Below, piece by piece: positions 9,129 to 17,867 of a stretch of 64,000 bases of DNA (position 1 is the first letter of the stretch; each line of letters opens with the position of its first letter). The notes under the pieces are model-generated. The model was not told the origin of the DNA, did not search any database, and worked only from the letters and a program-made list of their open reading frames with translations. A program made the translations under genes and the position numbers. The DNA comes from CmP2 sp052084925 (GTDB taxonomy: Bacteria > Actinomycetota > Actinomycetes > Actinomycetales > Micrococcaceae), in the NCBI GenBank assembly GCA_052084925.1, contig JBQDEV010000004.1, forward strand, positions 62,001 to 126,000, written 5' to 3'.

Positions 9129-9595
9129 TGACCGGCGAGACCACACCTTCCGACGCCGCACAGACTGCGCGTCACCGCACCTCCGTCAGCGCCCGCGGGC
9201 GAGCACGTCGTCGTGCCCTGGAGATCCTCTTCGAAGCCGAGCAGCGTGACAGCGATCCCCTGAAGGGGATCCAGCAGCGCCGCGACAGCACCGACCAGAC
9301 GATCAATCCCTACACCGTGGAGCTCGTCCACGGGGTGGTGGCAGAGCGTGAGCAGATCGATGAGATCCTCTCGACCTACGCCCAGGGCTGGACGTTGGAG
9401 CGCATGCCCTCGGTGGATCGTTCGATCCTGCGTGTCGGGGCCTGGGAGCTGCTCTTCAACGACGAGATTCCCGACGGCGTCGCCGTGGCCGAGGCCGTGT
9501 CCATGGCCCGCGACTACTCCACCGACTCCTCGCCGGAGTACATCAACGGGCTGCTGGGTCGACTGCAGCAGATCAAGCCCACTCTCCTGGCGTAA
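9128..9595 (+). CDS. nusB: Transcription antitermination factor NusB
   Basis: 155 aa, all-helical RNA-binding protein. With NusE it binds boxA RNA in rRNA leaders and prevents premature termination. Typical motifs: ARRRALEILFEAEQR at the N-terminus, the conserved VHGVVAE region, MPSVDRSILRVGAWELLF and IPDGVAVAEAVSMARDYSTDSSPEYINGLLG. It is translated by stop-start overlap with efp. The neighbouring operon downstream (pyr) begins after a 117-nt regulatory gap. Confidence 0.96.
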   Translation: MTGETTPSDAAQTARHRTSVSARGRARRRALEILFEAEQRDSDPLKGIQQRRDSTDQTINPYTVELVHGVVAEREQIDEILSTYAQGWTLERMPSVDRSILRVGAWELLFNDEIPDGVAVAEAVSMARDYSTDSSPEYINGLLGRLQQIKPTLLA

Positions 9596-9624
9596 CCGTG
9601 GCAGGTGCGCTGCCCCAGCGGTGC

Positions 9625-9630
9625 TAAGCT
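9625..9630 (+). promoter_or_regulatory. Candidate -10 box of the pyr operon
   Basis: TAAGCT in a GTGCTAAGCT context lies 30 nt after nusB. Initiation near 9637 would give a leader of about 75 nt that contains both the GC hairpin and the PyrR-type loop. There is no clear -35 box, which is common in actinobacteria. Confidence 0.4.
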
Positions 9631-9649
9631 TCAGAACGTACGACACCAC

Positions 9650-9665
9650 CCCCCGAACACGGGGG
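9650..9665 (+). other. GC hairpin in the pyr leader
   Basis: CCCCCG, loop AACA, CGGGGG forms a perfect 6-bp G+C stem with a tetraloop, 4 nt before the PyrR-type loop. It lacks a T tract. It may end nusB transcription, or it may be a second structural element of the pyr leader. Confidence 0.4.
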
Positions 9666-9669
9666 AGGG

Positions 9670-9705
9670 TTCCTTTAAACTCCGTCCAGTGAGGCGGGAA
9701 AGGAG
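9670..9705 (+). promoter_or_regulatory. PyrR-binding mRNA loop covering the pyrR ribosome binding site
   Basis: The RNA folds as a lower stem (TTCCTTT 9670-9676 with AAAGGAG 9699-9705, one G-U pair), a one-sided AAAC bulge (9677-9680), an upper stem (TCCG 9681-9684 with CGGG 9695-9698) and a terminal loop TCCAGTGAGG. The loop and the asymmetric bulge match the PyrR-binding consensus known from Bacillus and mycobacteria (UCCNGNGAGG type). The AGGAGG ribosome binding site (9701-9706) is paired in the lower stem, so PyrR bound with UMP should block translation of pyrR, as shown for Mycobacterium smegmatis. The fold is read from the sequence; the regulation is inferred by homology. Confidence 0.8.
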
Positions 9706-9712
9706 GCCGACG

Positions 9713-10357
9713 GTGGCTGATTCCAGCATGCCGCATAACGACGCCGCCCCCGCGGGCATCCGTCCGGCGCGAACCGTTGCGACCGCAGCCGATATCGATC
9801 GGGCGGTCAAACGCATCGCCCACGAGATCCTCGAATCGAACCGTGGCTCCGAATCTCTGGTGATTCTCGGCATTCCGCGTCGCGGCTACCCGCTGGCCCG
9901 ACGACTCGCGGCCAGCCTGGCCAGCATCGACCCCGACTTCGACGCCCCAGAGCGTGTGGGCCAGCTGGACATCACTCTCTACCGGGACGATCTGCGGCGT
10001 TCGACCTCACGCACACCCCAGCCGACCTCGATCCCGGCCTGCGGCGTCGACGGAGCCACCGTGGTCCTCGTCGATGACGTGCTGTTCTCCGGTCGCACCG
10101 TTCGCGCCGCCCTGGACGCACTCTCCGATATCGGCCGACCCGAGACCGTACGGCTGGCCGTGCTCGTGGATCGCGGACATCGGCAGCTGCCCATCCGCGC
10201 CGATTTCGTCGGAAAGAATCTGCCCACTTCCACCGCCGAGCGCGTGCAGGTGCTGCTCCATGAGATCGATGGCCACCCCGCACCCGAGGATCGGATCGAC
10301 ATCTCCGACGGTCCCGACGCCGCCACCGGGACGGCAGCGACCGAGGGGGAGAACTGA
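9713..10357 (+). CDS. pyrR: Pyrimidine operon regulator PyrR / uracil phosphoribosyltransferase
   Basis: 214 aa from the GTG at 9713, which has AGGAGG 6 nt upstream; the open frame continues to 9605 through non-coding leader sequence. It is a type I phosphoribosyltransferase: the PRPP loop is TVVLVDDVLFSGRTVRAALDAL, with ILGIPRRGYPLA and GQLDITLYRDDL as the PyrR-specific elements. It senses UMP/UTP and binds the leader loop just upstream, so it is probably autoregulatory. The stop overlaps pyrB (TGATG). Confidence 0.95.
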   Translation: MADSSMPHNDAAPAGIRPARTVATAADIDRAVKRIAHEILESNRGSESLVILGIPRRGYPLARRLAASLASIDPDFDAPERVGQLDITLYRDDLRRSTSRTPQPTSIPACGVDGATVVLVDDVLFSGRTVRAALDALSDIGRPETVRLAVLVDRGHRQLPIRADFVGKNLPTSTAERVQVLLHEIDGHPAPEDRIDISDGPDAATGTAATEGEN

Positions 10358-11364
10358 TGCGGCACCTGCTCTCCACCGCCGACCTGAGCCTCGACGACGC
10401 GGTGCGTATTCTCGACACCGCCGAGGAGATGGCTTCCGTCTCCGGGCGCGAGGTCAAGAAGCTGCCCGCCCTGCGGGGGCGCACCGTGGTGAACCTGTTC
10501 TTCGAGGACTCCACCCGCACCCGCATCTCCTTCGAAGCCGCGGCGAAGCGCCTCTCGGCCGATGTGCTGAACTTCTCCGCCAAAGGTTCCTCGGTGTCCA
10601 AGGGCGAGTCCCTGAAGGACACCGTCCAGACATTGGAAGCCATCGGCGCCGACGCGATCGTGATGCGTCACTGGTCTTCGGGGGCGGCCGCGCAACTGGC
10701 CGCTTCCGGTTGGGTGGGTTCCGCCGTCGTCAACGCCGGGGATGGGACCCACGAGCACCCCACGCAGGCACTGCTTGATGCCTTCACGCTCCGCCAGCAT
10801 CTGGCACAGGCCGCCGGGACCGCTCCCACCGGAACGGATCTGCACGGTGCACACATCGTCATCGTCGGAGATATCCTCCACTCCCGCGTGGCCCGGTCCA
10901 ATGTGTGGCTGCTGTCCACCCTCGGTGCGCGGGTGACCGTCACCGGCCCGCCCACGCTACTGCCGATCGGCATCGACTCCTGGCCCTGCGAGATGACCTA
11001 CAGCCTCGACGAGGCACTGGAGGCGAACCCCACCGCCGTGATGATGCTCCGCGTTCAGGCCGAGCGCATGCACCAGGCCTTCTTCCCCTCGCCGGCAGAA
11101 TACACGCGCGGCTGGGGGCTCACGGACGAACGCCTGAGACGCCTCGAGGAACTGGGCCGCGGCAAGAGCCTGATCATGCACCCCGGTCCGATGAACCGTG
11201 GCCTGGAGATCTCCGCGTCCGCCGCGGACTCTCCGCGCAATACCGCCCTGGAACAGGTCGCCAATGGCGTCTCCGTTCGCATGGCGGTGCTCTATCTTCT
11301 GCTCTCCGGCACGCCGGACGACTCCACGCACACTCGCGCCACAGAAGGGAACGCACAGGCATGA
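10357..11364 (+). CDS. pyrB: Aspartate carbamoyltransferase catalytic subunit
   Basis: 335 aa. It joins carbamoyl phosphate and aspartate, the first committed step of UMP synthesis. The carbamoyl phosphate site DSTRTRISFE, the mobile loop with KGSSVSKGESLKDT, HPTQALLDAF and HPGPMNRG are all present. No regulatory pyrI gene is adjacent, as expected outside enteric bacteria. It may associate with PyrC, as in organisms with this gene order. Joined to pyrR and pyrC by 1-4 nt overlaps. Confidence 0.97.
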   Translation: MRHLLSTADLSLDDAVRILDTAEEMASVSGREVKKLPALRGRTVVNLFFEDSTRTRISFEAAAKRLSADVLNFSAKGSSVSKGESLKDTVQTLEAIGADAIVMRHWSSGAAAQLAASGWVGSAVVNAGDGTHEHPTQALLDAFTLRQHLAQAAGTAPTGTDLHGAHIVIVGDILHSRVARSNVWLLSTLGARVTVTGPPTLLPIGIDSWPCEMTYSLDEALEANPTAVMMLRVQAERMHQAFFPSPAEYTRGWGLTDERLRRLEELGRGKSLIMHPGPMNRGLEISASAADSPRNTALEQVANGVSVRMAVLYLLLSGTPDDSTHTRATEGNAQA

Positions 11365-12695
11365 CACAGGCCTACCTGATCACCGGAGGGACGACCCCCG
11401 ACGGCCTCCAGACCGACGTGCTGCTCAACGCAGGACAGGTCATTGCCGTAGGGGACGACGCCTCAGCGCGCGCCGCCGAAGTTTCAGCAGAATCCGTGGA
11501 CGCGTCGGGCAAGATCGTGTTGCCCGGACTTGTCGATCTGCACACGCATCTGCGCGAACCCGGACGCGAGGACGCCGAGACGGTGGAGACCGGCACCCGG
11601 GCCGCAGCCATGGGCGGTTTCACCTCCGTGCACGCGATGGCGAATTCCACTCCGGTGGCTGACACCGCCGGCGTCGTCGAACAAGTCTGGCAGTTGGGAC
11701 GCGAGGCCGGCTGGTGCGACGTGCACCCGGTCGGTGCTGTGACCGTCGGGCTGGCGGGGGAGAAACTCGCCGAGCTCGGTGCCATGGCGGCCTCCCGCGC
11801 CCAGGTGCGGATGTTTTCCGATGACGGGATCTGCGTCTGGGACCCGGTGCTGATGCGCAGGGCCCTGGAATATGTGAAGTCATTCGACGGATTCATCGCC
11901 CAGCACGCCCAGGAGCCCCGGCTCACCGAGGGCGCCCAGATGAACGAGTCCGAGCTGTCCGGCGTGCTCGGACTGCCCGGCTGGCCCGCCGTCGCGGAGG
12001 AGTCGATCATCGCCCGCGACGTGCTGCTGGCCGACCATGTCGGTTCGCGCCTGCACATCTGCCACGTCTCCACCGCTGGTTCGGTGGAGATCATCCGCTG
12101 GGCGAAGTCCCGCGGCGTCCAGGTCACCGCTGAGGTGACCCCGCACCATCTGCTACTCACCGAGGAACTCGTGCGCAGCTATGACCCGGTGTACAAGGTG
12201 AACCCGCCGTTGCGCCGCGAATCCGACGTTATGGCTCTGCGCGAGGGGCTCGCCGACGGCACCATTGACACGGTGGGCACCGACCACGCCCCGCACCCCT
12301 CCGAAGCCAAGCAGTGCGAGTGGTCTGTGGCCGCGATGGGGATGACCGGCCTGGAGACCGCCCTGCCCGTGATCCAGCAGACCATGGTCGAGACCGGACT
12401 GCTGGACTGGGCCGGAGTCGCCCGCGTGATGAGCATGACGCCGGCCATCATCGCAGGGCTGAGCGATCAGGGACTCGTCAGCGCCGAGGGCCTCCTGCAG
12501 AGCGAGGTTCCCGCCAATATCACCGTCTACGATCCCCGCGTAGTCCACGTCGTCGACCCCGAGCAGCACACGACTAAGTCCCGCAACAGTCCCTATCGGG
12601 GCATGTCCTTGCCCGGGCGCGTCACCGATGTGTTCCTGCACGGACACCGTGTGGTGGCCGATGCCCGCCTGGCCACGCCGCGGCGCGCCTCGTGA
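11361..12695 (+). CDS. pyrC: Dihydroorotase, class I
   Basis: 444 aa from the ATG at 11361, which overlaps the pyrB stop as ATGA; the upstream open frame is a shadow over pyrB. It closes carbamoyl aspartate to dihydroorotate. Zinc-binding motifs of the amidohydrolase fold are visible: VDLHTHLREPG, a conserved FSDDG with the bridging-metal region, HICHVSTAGS, EVTPHHLLL and the catalytic Asp in VGTDHAPH. Stop overlaps the next gene by GTGA. Confidence 0.96.
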   Translation: MTQAYLITGGTTPDGLQTDVLLNAGQVIAVGDDASARAAEVSAESVDASGKIVLPGLVDLHTHLREPGREDAETVETGTRAAAMGGFTSVHAMANSTPVADTAGVVEQVWQLGREAGWCDVHPVGAVTVGLAGEKLAELGAMAASRAQVRMFSDDGICVWDPVLMRRALEYVKSFDGFIAQHAQEPRLTEGAQMNESELSGVLGLPGWPAVAEESIIARDVLLADHVGSRLHICHVSTAGSVEIIRWAKSRGVQVTAEVTPHHLLLTEELVRSYDPVYKVNPPLRRESDVMALREGLADGTIDTVGTDHAPHPSEAKQCEWSVAAMGMTGLETALPVIQQTMVETGLLDWAGVARVMSMTPAIIAGLSDQGLVSAEGLLQSEVPANITVYDPRVVHVVDPEQHTTKSRNSPYRGMSLPGRVTDVFLHGHRVVADARLATPRRAS

Positions 12696-13363
12696 GCCTC
12701 GATTCCACCCTCACCCCACAACTGACAGGAACTGAACACTCCGTGGAGATACTGGCCCAAGTCGAACAGGACACCGCCTACGCCGGCGACTATGTCACGA
12801 TCGTGGTTGTCACCCTGATCATCATCGTGCTGATCCTGTCCGCGCTCTGGCTCGGATGGCGCAACCGCAAGCAGCGACAGCAGCACGTCACAGCCCCCGA
12901 CCGGATTCCCGAGGGCGTGCTGGAGCAGCAGCCCATCGCCCTGGACGAGGGCATGTACGTGGCCACCGTGCAGGGTCGCGACTGGCTCGACCGGATCGCC
13001 GTCCACCAGTTGGGCATCCGCACCGACGCGCAGATGGAAGTCCACCCGCAGGGCGTGGCGATTCTGCGCAACGGAGCCGACAACCTGTTCATCCGCGCAG
13101 AGCACATCACCGACGTGCGCCTGGAATCCGGAATCAACGGCAAATTCGTGGAGAAGGAAGGGCTGATCGTGTTCTCCTGGATGCTGGGCAAACACGAAGT
13201 CTCCACCGGATTCCGTACCAAGACCGCAGCGGGCAAGCGCCCGCTCTACACGGCGCTGTCCGATCTCATCCCCGAGGCCGGGCCGGCAACGCAGCGTGCC
13301 GCCACCGCCAAACGAAGCAGCACCCCCACCGACGACGACTTAGGAAGAGAGAACCCCGCGTGA
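12692..13363 (+). CDS. Single-pass membrane protein with PH-like domain, encoded inside the pyr operon
   Basis: 223 aa, function unknown. A short N-terminus is followed by one strongly hydrophobic helix (about residues 32-52, TIVVVTLIIIVLILSALWLG) and a basic NRKQRQQ stop-transfer. The remaining cytoplasmic part looks like a beta-rich, PH-like domain (GMYVATVQGRDWLDRIAVHQ onward) with a Ser/Thr-rich tail. A membrane protein at exactly this place, between pyrC and carA, is also found in mycobacteria (Rv1382 position) and other actinobacteria, so the linkage is conserved. It overlaps pyrC and carA by 4 nt each. It may anchor the pyrimidine enzymes to the membrane, but nothing in the sequence proves that. 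Confidence 0.85.
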   Translation: MSLDSTLTPQLTGTEHSVEILAQVEQDTAYAGDYVTIVVVTLIIIVLILSALWLGWRNRKQRQQHVTAPDRIPEGVLEQQPIALDEGMYVATVQGRDWLDRIAVHQLGIRTDAQMEVHPQGVAILRNGADNLFIRAEHITDVRLESGINGKFVEKEGLIVFSWMLGKHEVSTGFRTKTAAGKRPLYTALSDLIPEAGPATQRAATAKRSSTPTDDDLGRENPA

Positions 13364-14523
13364 GCCTGAAGAATACTGAACCAGCCATCCTGGTCCTGGA
13401 GGACGGCAGCGTCTTCGAGGGCCGTTCCTACGGAGTCGTGGGGTCCACCCTCGGTGAGGCCGTCTTCACCACCGGAATGACCGGATACCAGGAGACCCTG
13501 ACCGACCCCTCCTACGCCCGGCAGATCGTGGTGCAGACTTTCCCGCACATCGGCAACACCGGCGTCAACGACGAAGACAACGAATCGCGCGCCATCTGGG
13601 TGGCCGGCTACGCGGTCCGTGACGCCGCGCGCGTGCCGTCTAATTACCGCTCGCAGCGCAGCCTCGACGACCAGCTTCTCGAAGAAGGCATCGTCGGCAT
13701 CCAGGGCATTGATACCCGCGCCGTCACCCGGCTGCTGCGGGACCAGGGGTCCATGAAGGCCGGAATCTTCTCCGGAGACCAGGCACAGCGGTCCCACAGT
13801 GAGCTGTTGAACGAGGTCCGAGAGCAGCCCGCCATGGCCGGGGCTCGTCTGGCCGAAGAGGTCACCACCGACCAGGCCTACGTCATCGAGCCCGCCGACC
13901 ACGGATACGACCAGGATCCGCGTTTCACCGTGGTCGCCGTCGACCTGGGCCTGAAAGCCGCCACCCCCCGCCATCTCGCCGCGCGCGGGGTTCGGGTCCA
14001 CGTGGTGCCGGCCACCACCACCTTCGCCGAGATCCAGTCCATGAATCCCGACGGCGTCTTCCTCTCCAACGGCCCCGGCGACCCGGCCACTGCCGACACC
14101 CAGGTCGAGCTGCTGCGCGAGGTCCTGGACGCGGAGATCCCCTTCTTTGGAATCTGCTTCGGCAACCAGATCTTCGGCCGCGCCCTGGGCTTCGACACCT
14201 ACAAGCTGCCCTTCGGACACCGCGGTCCCAACCAGCCCGTGATGGACAAGGCGACCGGCAAGGTGCAGATCACCTCCCAGAACCACGGCTTCGCCGTCGA
14301 CGCCCCGATCGGAGAGGTGGTGACGGCGCCGCAGGATCGATTCGGCCAGGTGGAAGTCTCGCACTTTTCCCTCAACGATCAGGTGGTTGAGGGACTGTCC
14401 CTGGTGGACCGCAACGCGTTCTCCGTGCAGTTCCACCCCGAATCCGCGGCCGGCCCCCACGATGCGCACACGCTGTTCGACCGCTTCATCGACAACATGG
14501 CCGCCGCGCATCGCGACCGCTGA
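13360..14523 (+). CDS. carA: Carbamoyl-phosphate synthase small (glutaminase) subunit
   Basis: 387 aa from the GTG at 13360, overlapping the preceding stop, with GGAAGAG upstream. It releases ammonia from glutamine for CarB. The N-terminal CarA domain (FTTGMTGYQETLTDPSY, GIDTRAVTRLLR) is followed by a class I glutamine amidotransferase domain with the nucleophile Cys in FFGICFGNQIFGRALG and the His-Glu pair in FHPESAAGPHD. CFGNQ in place of CLGHQ is usual in actinobacteria. Stop lies 35 nt before carB. Confidence 0.97.
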   Translation: MSLKNTEPAILVLEDGSVFEGRSYGVVGSTLGEAVFTTGMTGYQETLTDPSYARQIVVQTFPHIGNTGVNDEDNESRAIWVAGYAVRDAARVPSNYRSQRSLDDQLLEEGIVGIQGIDTRAVTRLLRDQGSMKAGIFSGDQAQRSHSELLNEVREQPAMAGARLAEEVTTDQAYVIEPADHGYDQDPRFTVVAVDLGLKAATPRHLAARGVRVHVVPATTTFAEIQSMNPDGVFLSNGPGDPATADTQVELLREVLDAEIPFFGICFGNQIFGRALGFDTYKLPFGHRGPNQPVMDKATGKVQITSQNHGFAVDAPIGEVVTAPQDRFGQVEVSHFSLNDQVVEGLSLVDRNAFSVQFHPESAAGPHDAHTLFDRFIDNMAAAHRDR

Positions 14524-14558
14524 CCACGAGACCAGAGACTTCAAGGAGACCTTCCACC

Positions 14559-17500
14559 ATGCCTAAACGCACCGACCTGTCATCCGTTCTGGTCATCGGA
14601 TCCGGCCCCATCGTCATCGGGCAGGCCGCCGAGTTCGACTACTCCGGCACCCAGGCCATCCGGGTTCTCAAGGAGGAAGGCGTGCGCGTCATCCTCGTCA
14701 ACTCCAACCCGGCCACGATCATGACCGACCCGGAGCTGGCCGACGCGACCTACGTCGAGCCGATCACCCCCGAGGTCGTCGAGAAGATCATCGCCCAGGA
14801 ACGCCCCGACGCGCTGCTGCCCACCCTCGGCGGACAGACCGCCCTGAACGCCGCAATCGCCCTGGAGAAGTCCGGTGCCCTGGAAAAGTACGACGTCGAG
14901 CTGATCGGCGCCAATATCGAGGCCATCGAGCTCGGTGAGAACCGGGAACTGTTCAAGGGCGTGGTGGAACGCTGCGGTGGAGAATCCGCGCAGTCCGAGA
15001 TCGTCCACACCATGGACGAGGCCCTGGCCGCCGCCGAGACGCTCGGCTACCCGATGGTCGTTCGGCCCTCCTTCACCATGGGCGGACTCGGTTCCGGCAT
15101 GGCCTACAACGAGTCGGACCTCCACCGCATCGCCGGCGCCGGCCTGCAGTACAGCCCGACCTCCGAGGTGCTCCTCGAGGAGTCAATCCTGGGCTGGAAA
15201 GAGTACGAACTCGAGATGATGCGCGACAAGAACGACAACGTCGTGGTCGTCTGCTCCATCGAGAACTTTGACCCGGTCGGCGTGCACACCGGAGACTCCA
15301 TCACGGTGGCCCCGGCCATGACGCTCACCGATGTCGAGTTCCAGAAGATGCGCGACATCGCCATCGCCGTGATCCGCGAAGTCGGTGTCGACACCGGCGG
15401 CTGCAACATCCAGTTCGCCGTCAATCCCGAAGACGGCCGCATCATCGTCATCGAGATGAATCCGCGCGTGTCCCGCTCCTCGGCGCTGGCGTCGAAGGCC
15501 ACCGGCTTCGCGATCGCGAAGATCGCCACCAAACTGTCGCTGGGTTATACCCTCGACGAGATCCCGAACGATATTACCCAGAAGACTCCGGCGTCCTTCG
15601 AACCGGTGCTCGACTATGTGGTCGTGAAGGTGCCCCGCTTCGCCTTCGAGAAGTTCCCGGCCGCCGATGCGACCCTGACCACCACGATGAAGTCGGTGGG
15701 CGAGGCGATGGCGTTGGGCCGCAACTTCACCGAGGCCCTGCAGAAGGCGCTGAGGTCCCTGGAGCAGAAGGGCAGCGAGCTGACGTTCGATGTTCCCGAC
15801 GCCGAGGAAGTAGCCGAGCTGCTGGAGCAATCCAAGACCGCCACGACCGAGCGTCTGGCGCAGGTGCAGCGGGCACTGCTCGGCGGCGCCAGCATCGACC
15901 AGGTCTTCGAGTCCACGGCCATCGACCCCTGGTTCCTGGATCAGCTGGTGCTCATCAACGAGGTCGCCGAGGACATCCGCGCGGCGGAGTCCCTCGACGC
16001 CCAGACCCTGTCCTGGGCGAAGCGGCACGGGTTCTCCGACGATCAGATTGGTGCGCTGCGCCACCTGGACCCCGCCGTCGTGCGCGGCGTGCGTCACGCC
16101 CTGGGCGTGCGCCCCATCTACAAGACTGTAGACACCTGCGCCGCCGAGTTCGAAGCATTCACTCCTTACCGGTACTCCTCCTACGACCAGGAGACCGAAG
16201 TCCAGGCGCACGAGAAGCCCTCCGTCATTATCCTGGGCTCGGGCCCGAACCGTATCGGCCAGGGCATCGAGTTCGACTACTCCTGTGTTCATGCGACCAT
16301 GGCCCTGCGTGACGCGGACTACGACACGGTGATGGTGAACTGCAACCCGGAGACCGTCTCCACCGACTACGACATCTCCGATCGCCTCTACTTCGAGCCG
16401 CTCACTCTCGAAGACGTGCTGGAGATCATCCATGCAGAGGAGCGCAGCGGAGGAGTCCTCGGCGTCTTCGTGCAGCTGGGCGGACAGACTCCGCTGAAGC
16501 TGGCTCAGCAGCTGGAAGACGCAGGGGTGACCATCCTGGGCACCTCCCCGCACGCCATCGACCTGGCCGAGCACCGCGGCATGTTCTCGCAGGTACTGCA
16601 GAAGGCCGGGCTGTCCTCGCCCAAGAACGGCACCGCGGTGTCCTTCGAGGACGCCAAGCGGGTGGCCGACAGCATCGGGTATCCGGTGCTCGTGCGTCCG
16701 TCCTATGTGCTCGGCGGGCGCGGCATGGAGATTGTCTACGACGAGGCCTCGCTGGAGACCTACGTCGCCAACGCCACCGAGATCACCCCGGAGCACCCGA
16801 TGCTCGTGGACCGCTTCCTCGACGACGCCATCGAGATCGACGTCGACGCGCTCTACGACGGCACCGACCTCTACGTCGGCGGGGTCATGGAACACATCGA
16901 GGAAGCCGGAATCCACTCCGGCGACTCGGCCTGTGTGCTGCCGCCCATCACGCTCGGTCCTGATGTGCTCGAACGCGTCCGGGAAGCCACACTGGGCATC
17001 GCCGCCGGGGTGGGAGTGCGCGGACTCATCAACATCCAGTTCGCCCTCGCCGCGGACGTCCTGTACGTGATCGAAGCCAACCCGCGCGCCTCGCGCACCG
17101 TGCCGTTCGTGTCCAAGGCCACCGGAGTGCAGCTGGCCAAGGCGGCAGCCATGATCGGTGTCGGCAGATCCATCGCCGACCTGCGCGCCGAGGGCATGCT
17201 GCCGACCACGCACGACGGCGCGAGCCTTCCGCTGGACGCCCCTGTGGCCGTGAAGGAAGCCGTGCTGCCCTTCACCCGCTTCCGCACCCCGGAGGGTCGT
17301 GTCGTGGACTCCCTGCTGGGTCCGGAAATGCGCTCCACCGGCGAAGTCATGGGCATCGACAAGTACTTCGACACCGCCTTCGCCAAGTCGCAGGCCGCCG
17401 CCGGTGGACCCCTGCCGAACTCCGGCCGGGTCTTCATCTCGGTGGCCAACCGTGACAAGCGCGGGGTGATCGGACAGGCCAAGCGCCTGATCGACCTGGG

Positions 17501-17867
17501 CTTCACGGTGGTCTCCACCGGTGGCACCGCCGAGGTGCTGCGCCGCAACGGGATCAACACCGAAGTCGTCAACAAGATCGCCACCTCTGAGGACGGCCTC
17601 GACGGGACCATTCTGGAGCAGCTCGAGGCCGGCACCGTGGACCTGGTGCTGAACACGCCTTCGGGCGGGGACTCCCGGTCCGACGGTTATGAAATCCGTG
17701 CCGCCGCCACCTCCATCGGGATTCCGGTGATCACTACCCTGGCCGAGTTCGCTGCCGCGCTGCAGGCGCTGGAAGCACAGCGGGAGTACTCCTGGGACGT
17801 GACCAGTCTGCAGGTGCACGACCAGCGCCTGGCCGCGGCGCTGGAACGTGCCGCTGGGCGAGCATGA
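14559..17867 (+). CDS. carB: Carbamoyl-phosphate synthase large subunit
   Basis: 1102 aa, full length. It makes carbamoyl phosphate from bicarbonate, ammonia and two ATP, supplying both pyrimidine and arginine synthesis. Two homologous ATP-grasp halves are seen, each opening with a nucleotide-binding signature (VIGSGPIVIGQAAEFDYSG near residue 12 and ILGSGPNRIGQGIEFDYSC near 570), each with PxxVRPS and EMNPRxSRSS / EANPRASRT metal sites. The C-terminal MGS-like allosteric domain (from about 950, STGGTAEVLRRNGI) is where UMP binds in the family. AAGGAG lies 9 nt before the ATG. Overlaps pyrF by ATGA. Confidence 0.98.
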   Translation: MPKRTDLSSVLVIGSGPIVIGQAAEFDYSGTQAIRVLKEEGVRVILVNSNPATIMTDPELADATYVEPITPEVVEKIIAQERPDALLPTLGGQTALNAAIALEKSGALEKYDVELIGANIEAIELGENRELFKGVVERCGGESAQSEIVHTMDEALAAAETLGYPMVVRPSFTMGGLGSGMAYNESDLHRIAGAGLQYSPTSEVLLEESILGWKEYELEMMRDKNDNVVVVCSIENFDPVGVHTGDSITVAPAMTLTDVEFQKMRDIAIAVIREVGVDTGGCNIQFAVNPEDGRIIVIEMNPRVSRSSALASKATGFAIAKIATKLSLGYTLDEIPNDITQKTPASFEPVLDYVVVKVPRFAFEKFPAADATLTTTMKSVGEAMALGRNFTEALQKALRSLEQKGSELTFDVPDAEEVAELLEQSKTATTERLAQVQRALLGGASIDQVFESTAIDPWFLDQLVLINEVAEDIRAAESLDAQTLSWAKRHGFSDDQIGALRHLDPAVVRGVRHALGVRPIYKTVDTCAAEFEAFTPYRYSSYDQETEVQAHEKPSVIILGSGPNRIGQGIEFDYSCVHATMALRDADYDTVMVNCNPETVSTDYDISDRLYFEPLTLEDVLEIIHAEERSGGVLGVFVQLGGQTPLKLAQQLEDAGVTILGTSPHAIDLAEHRGMFSQVLQKAGLSSPKNGTAVSFEDAKRVADSIGYPVLVRPSYVLGGRGMEIVYDEASLETYVANATEITPEHPMLVDRFLDDAIEIDVDALYDGTDLYVGGVMEHIEEAGIHSGDSACVLPPITLGPDVLERVREATLGIAAGVGVRGLINIQFALAADVLYVIEANPRASRTVPFVSKATGVQLAKAAAMIGVGRSIADLRAEGMLPTTHDGASLPLDAPVAVKEAVLPFTRFRTPEGRVVDSLLGPEMRSTGEVMGIDKYFDTAFAKSQAAAGGPLPNSGRVFISVANRDKRGVIGQAKRLIDLGFTVVSTGGTAEVLRRNGINTEVVNKIATSEDGLDGTILEQLEAGTVDLVLNTPSGGDSRSDGYEIRAAATSIGIPVITTLAEFAAALQALEAQREYSWDVTSLQVHDQRLAAALERAAGRA

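Noticed and set aside
13246..14544. 432-codon antisense frame over carA
   Set aside because: It covers a complete carA with all its catalytic motifs. The translation is Gly/Val/Asp-rich without conserved segments.
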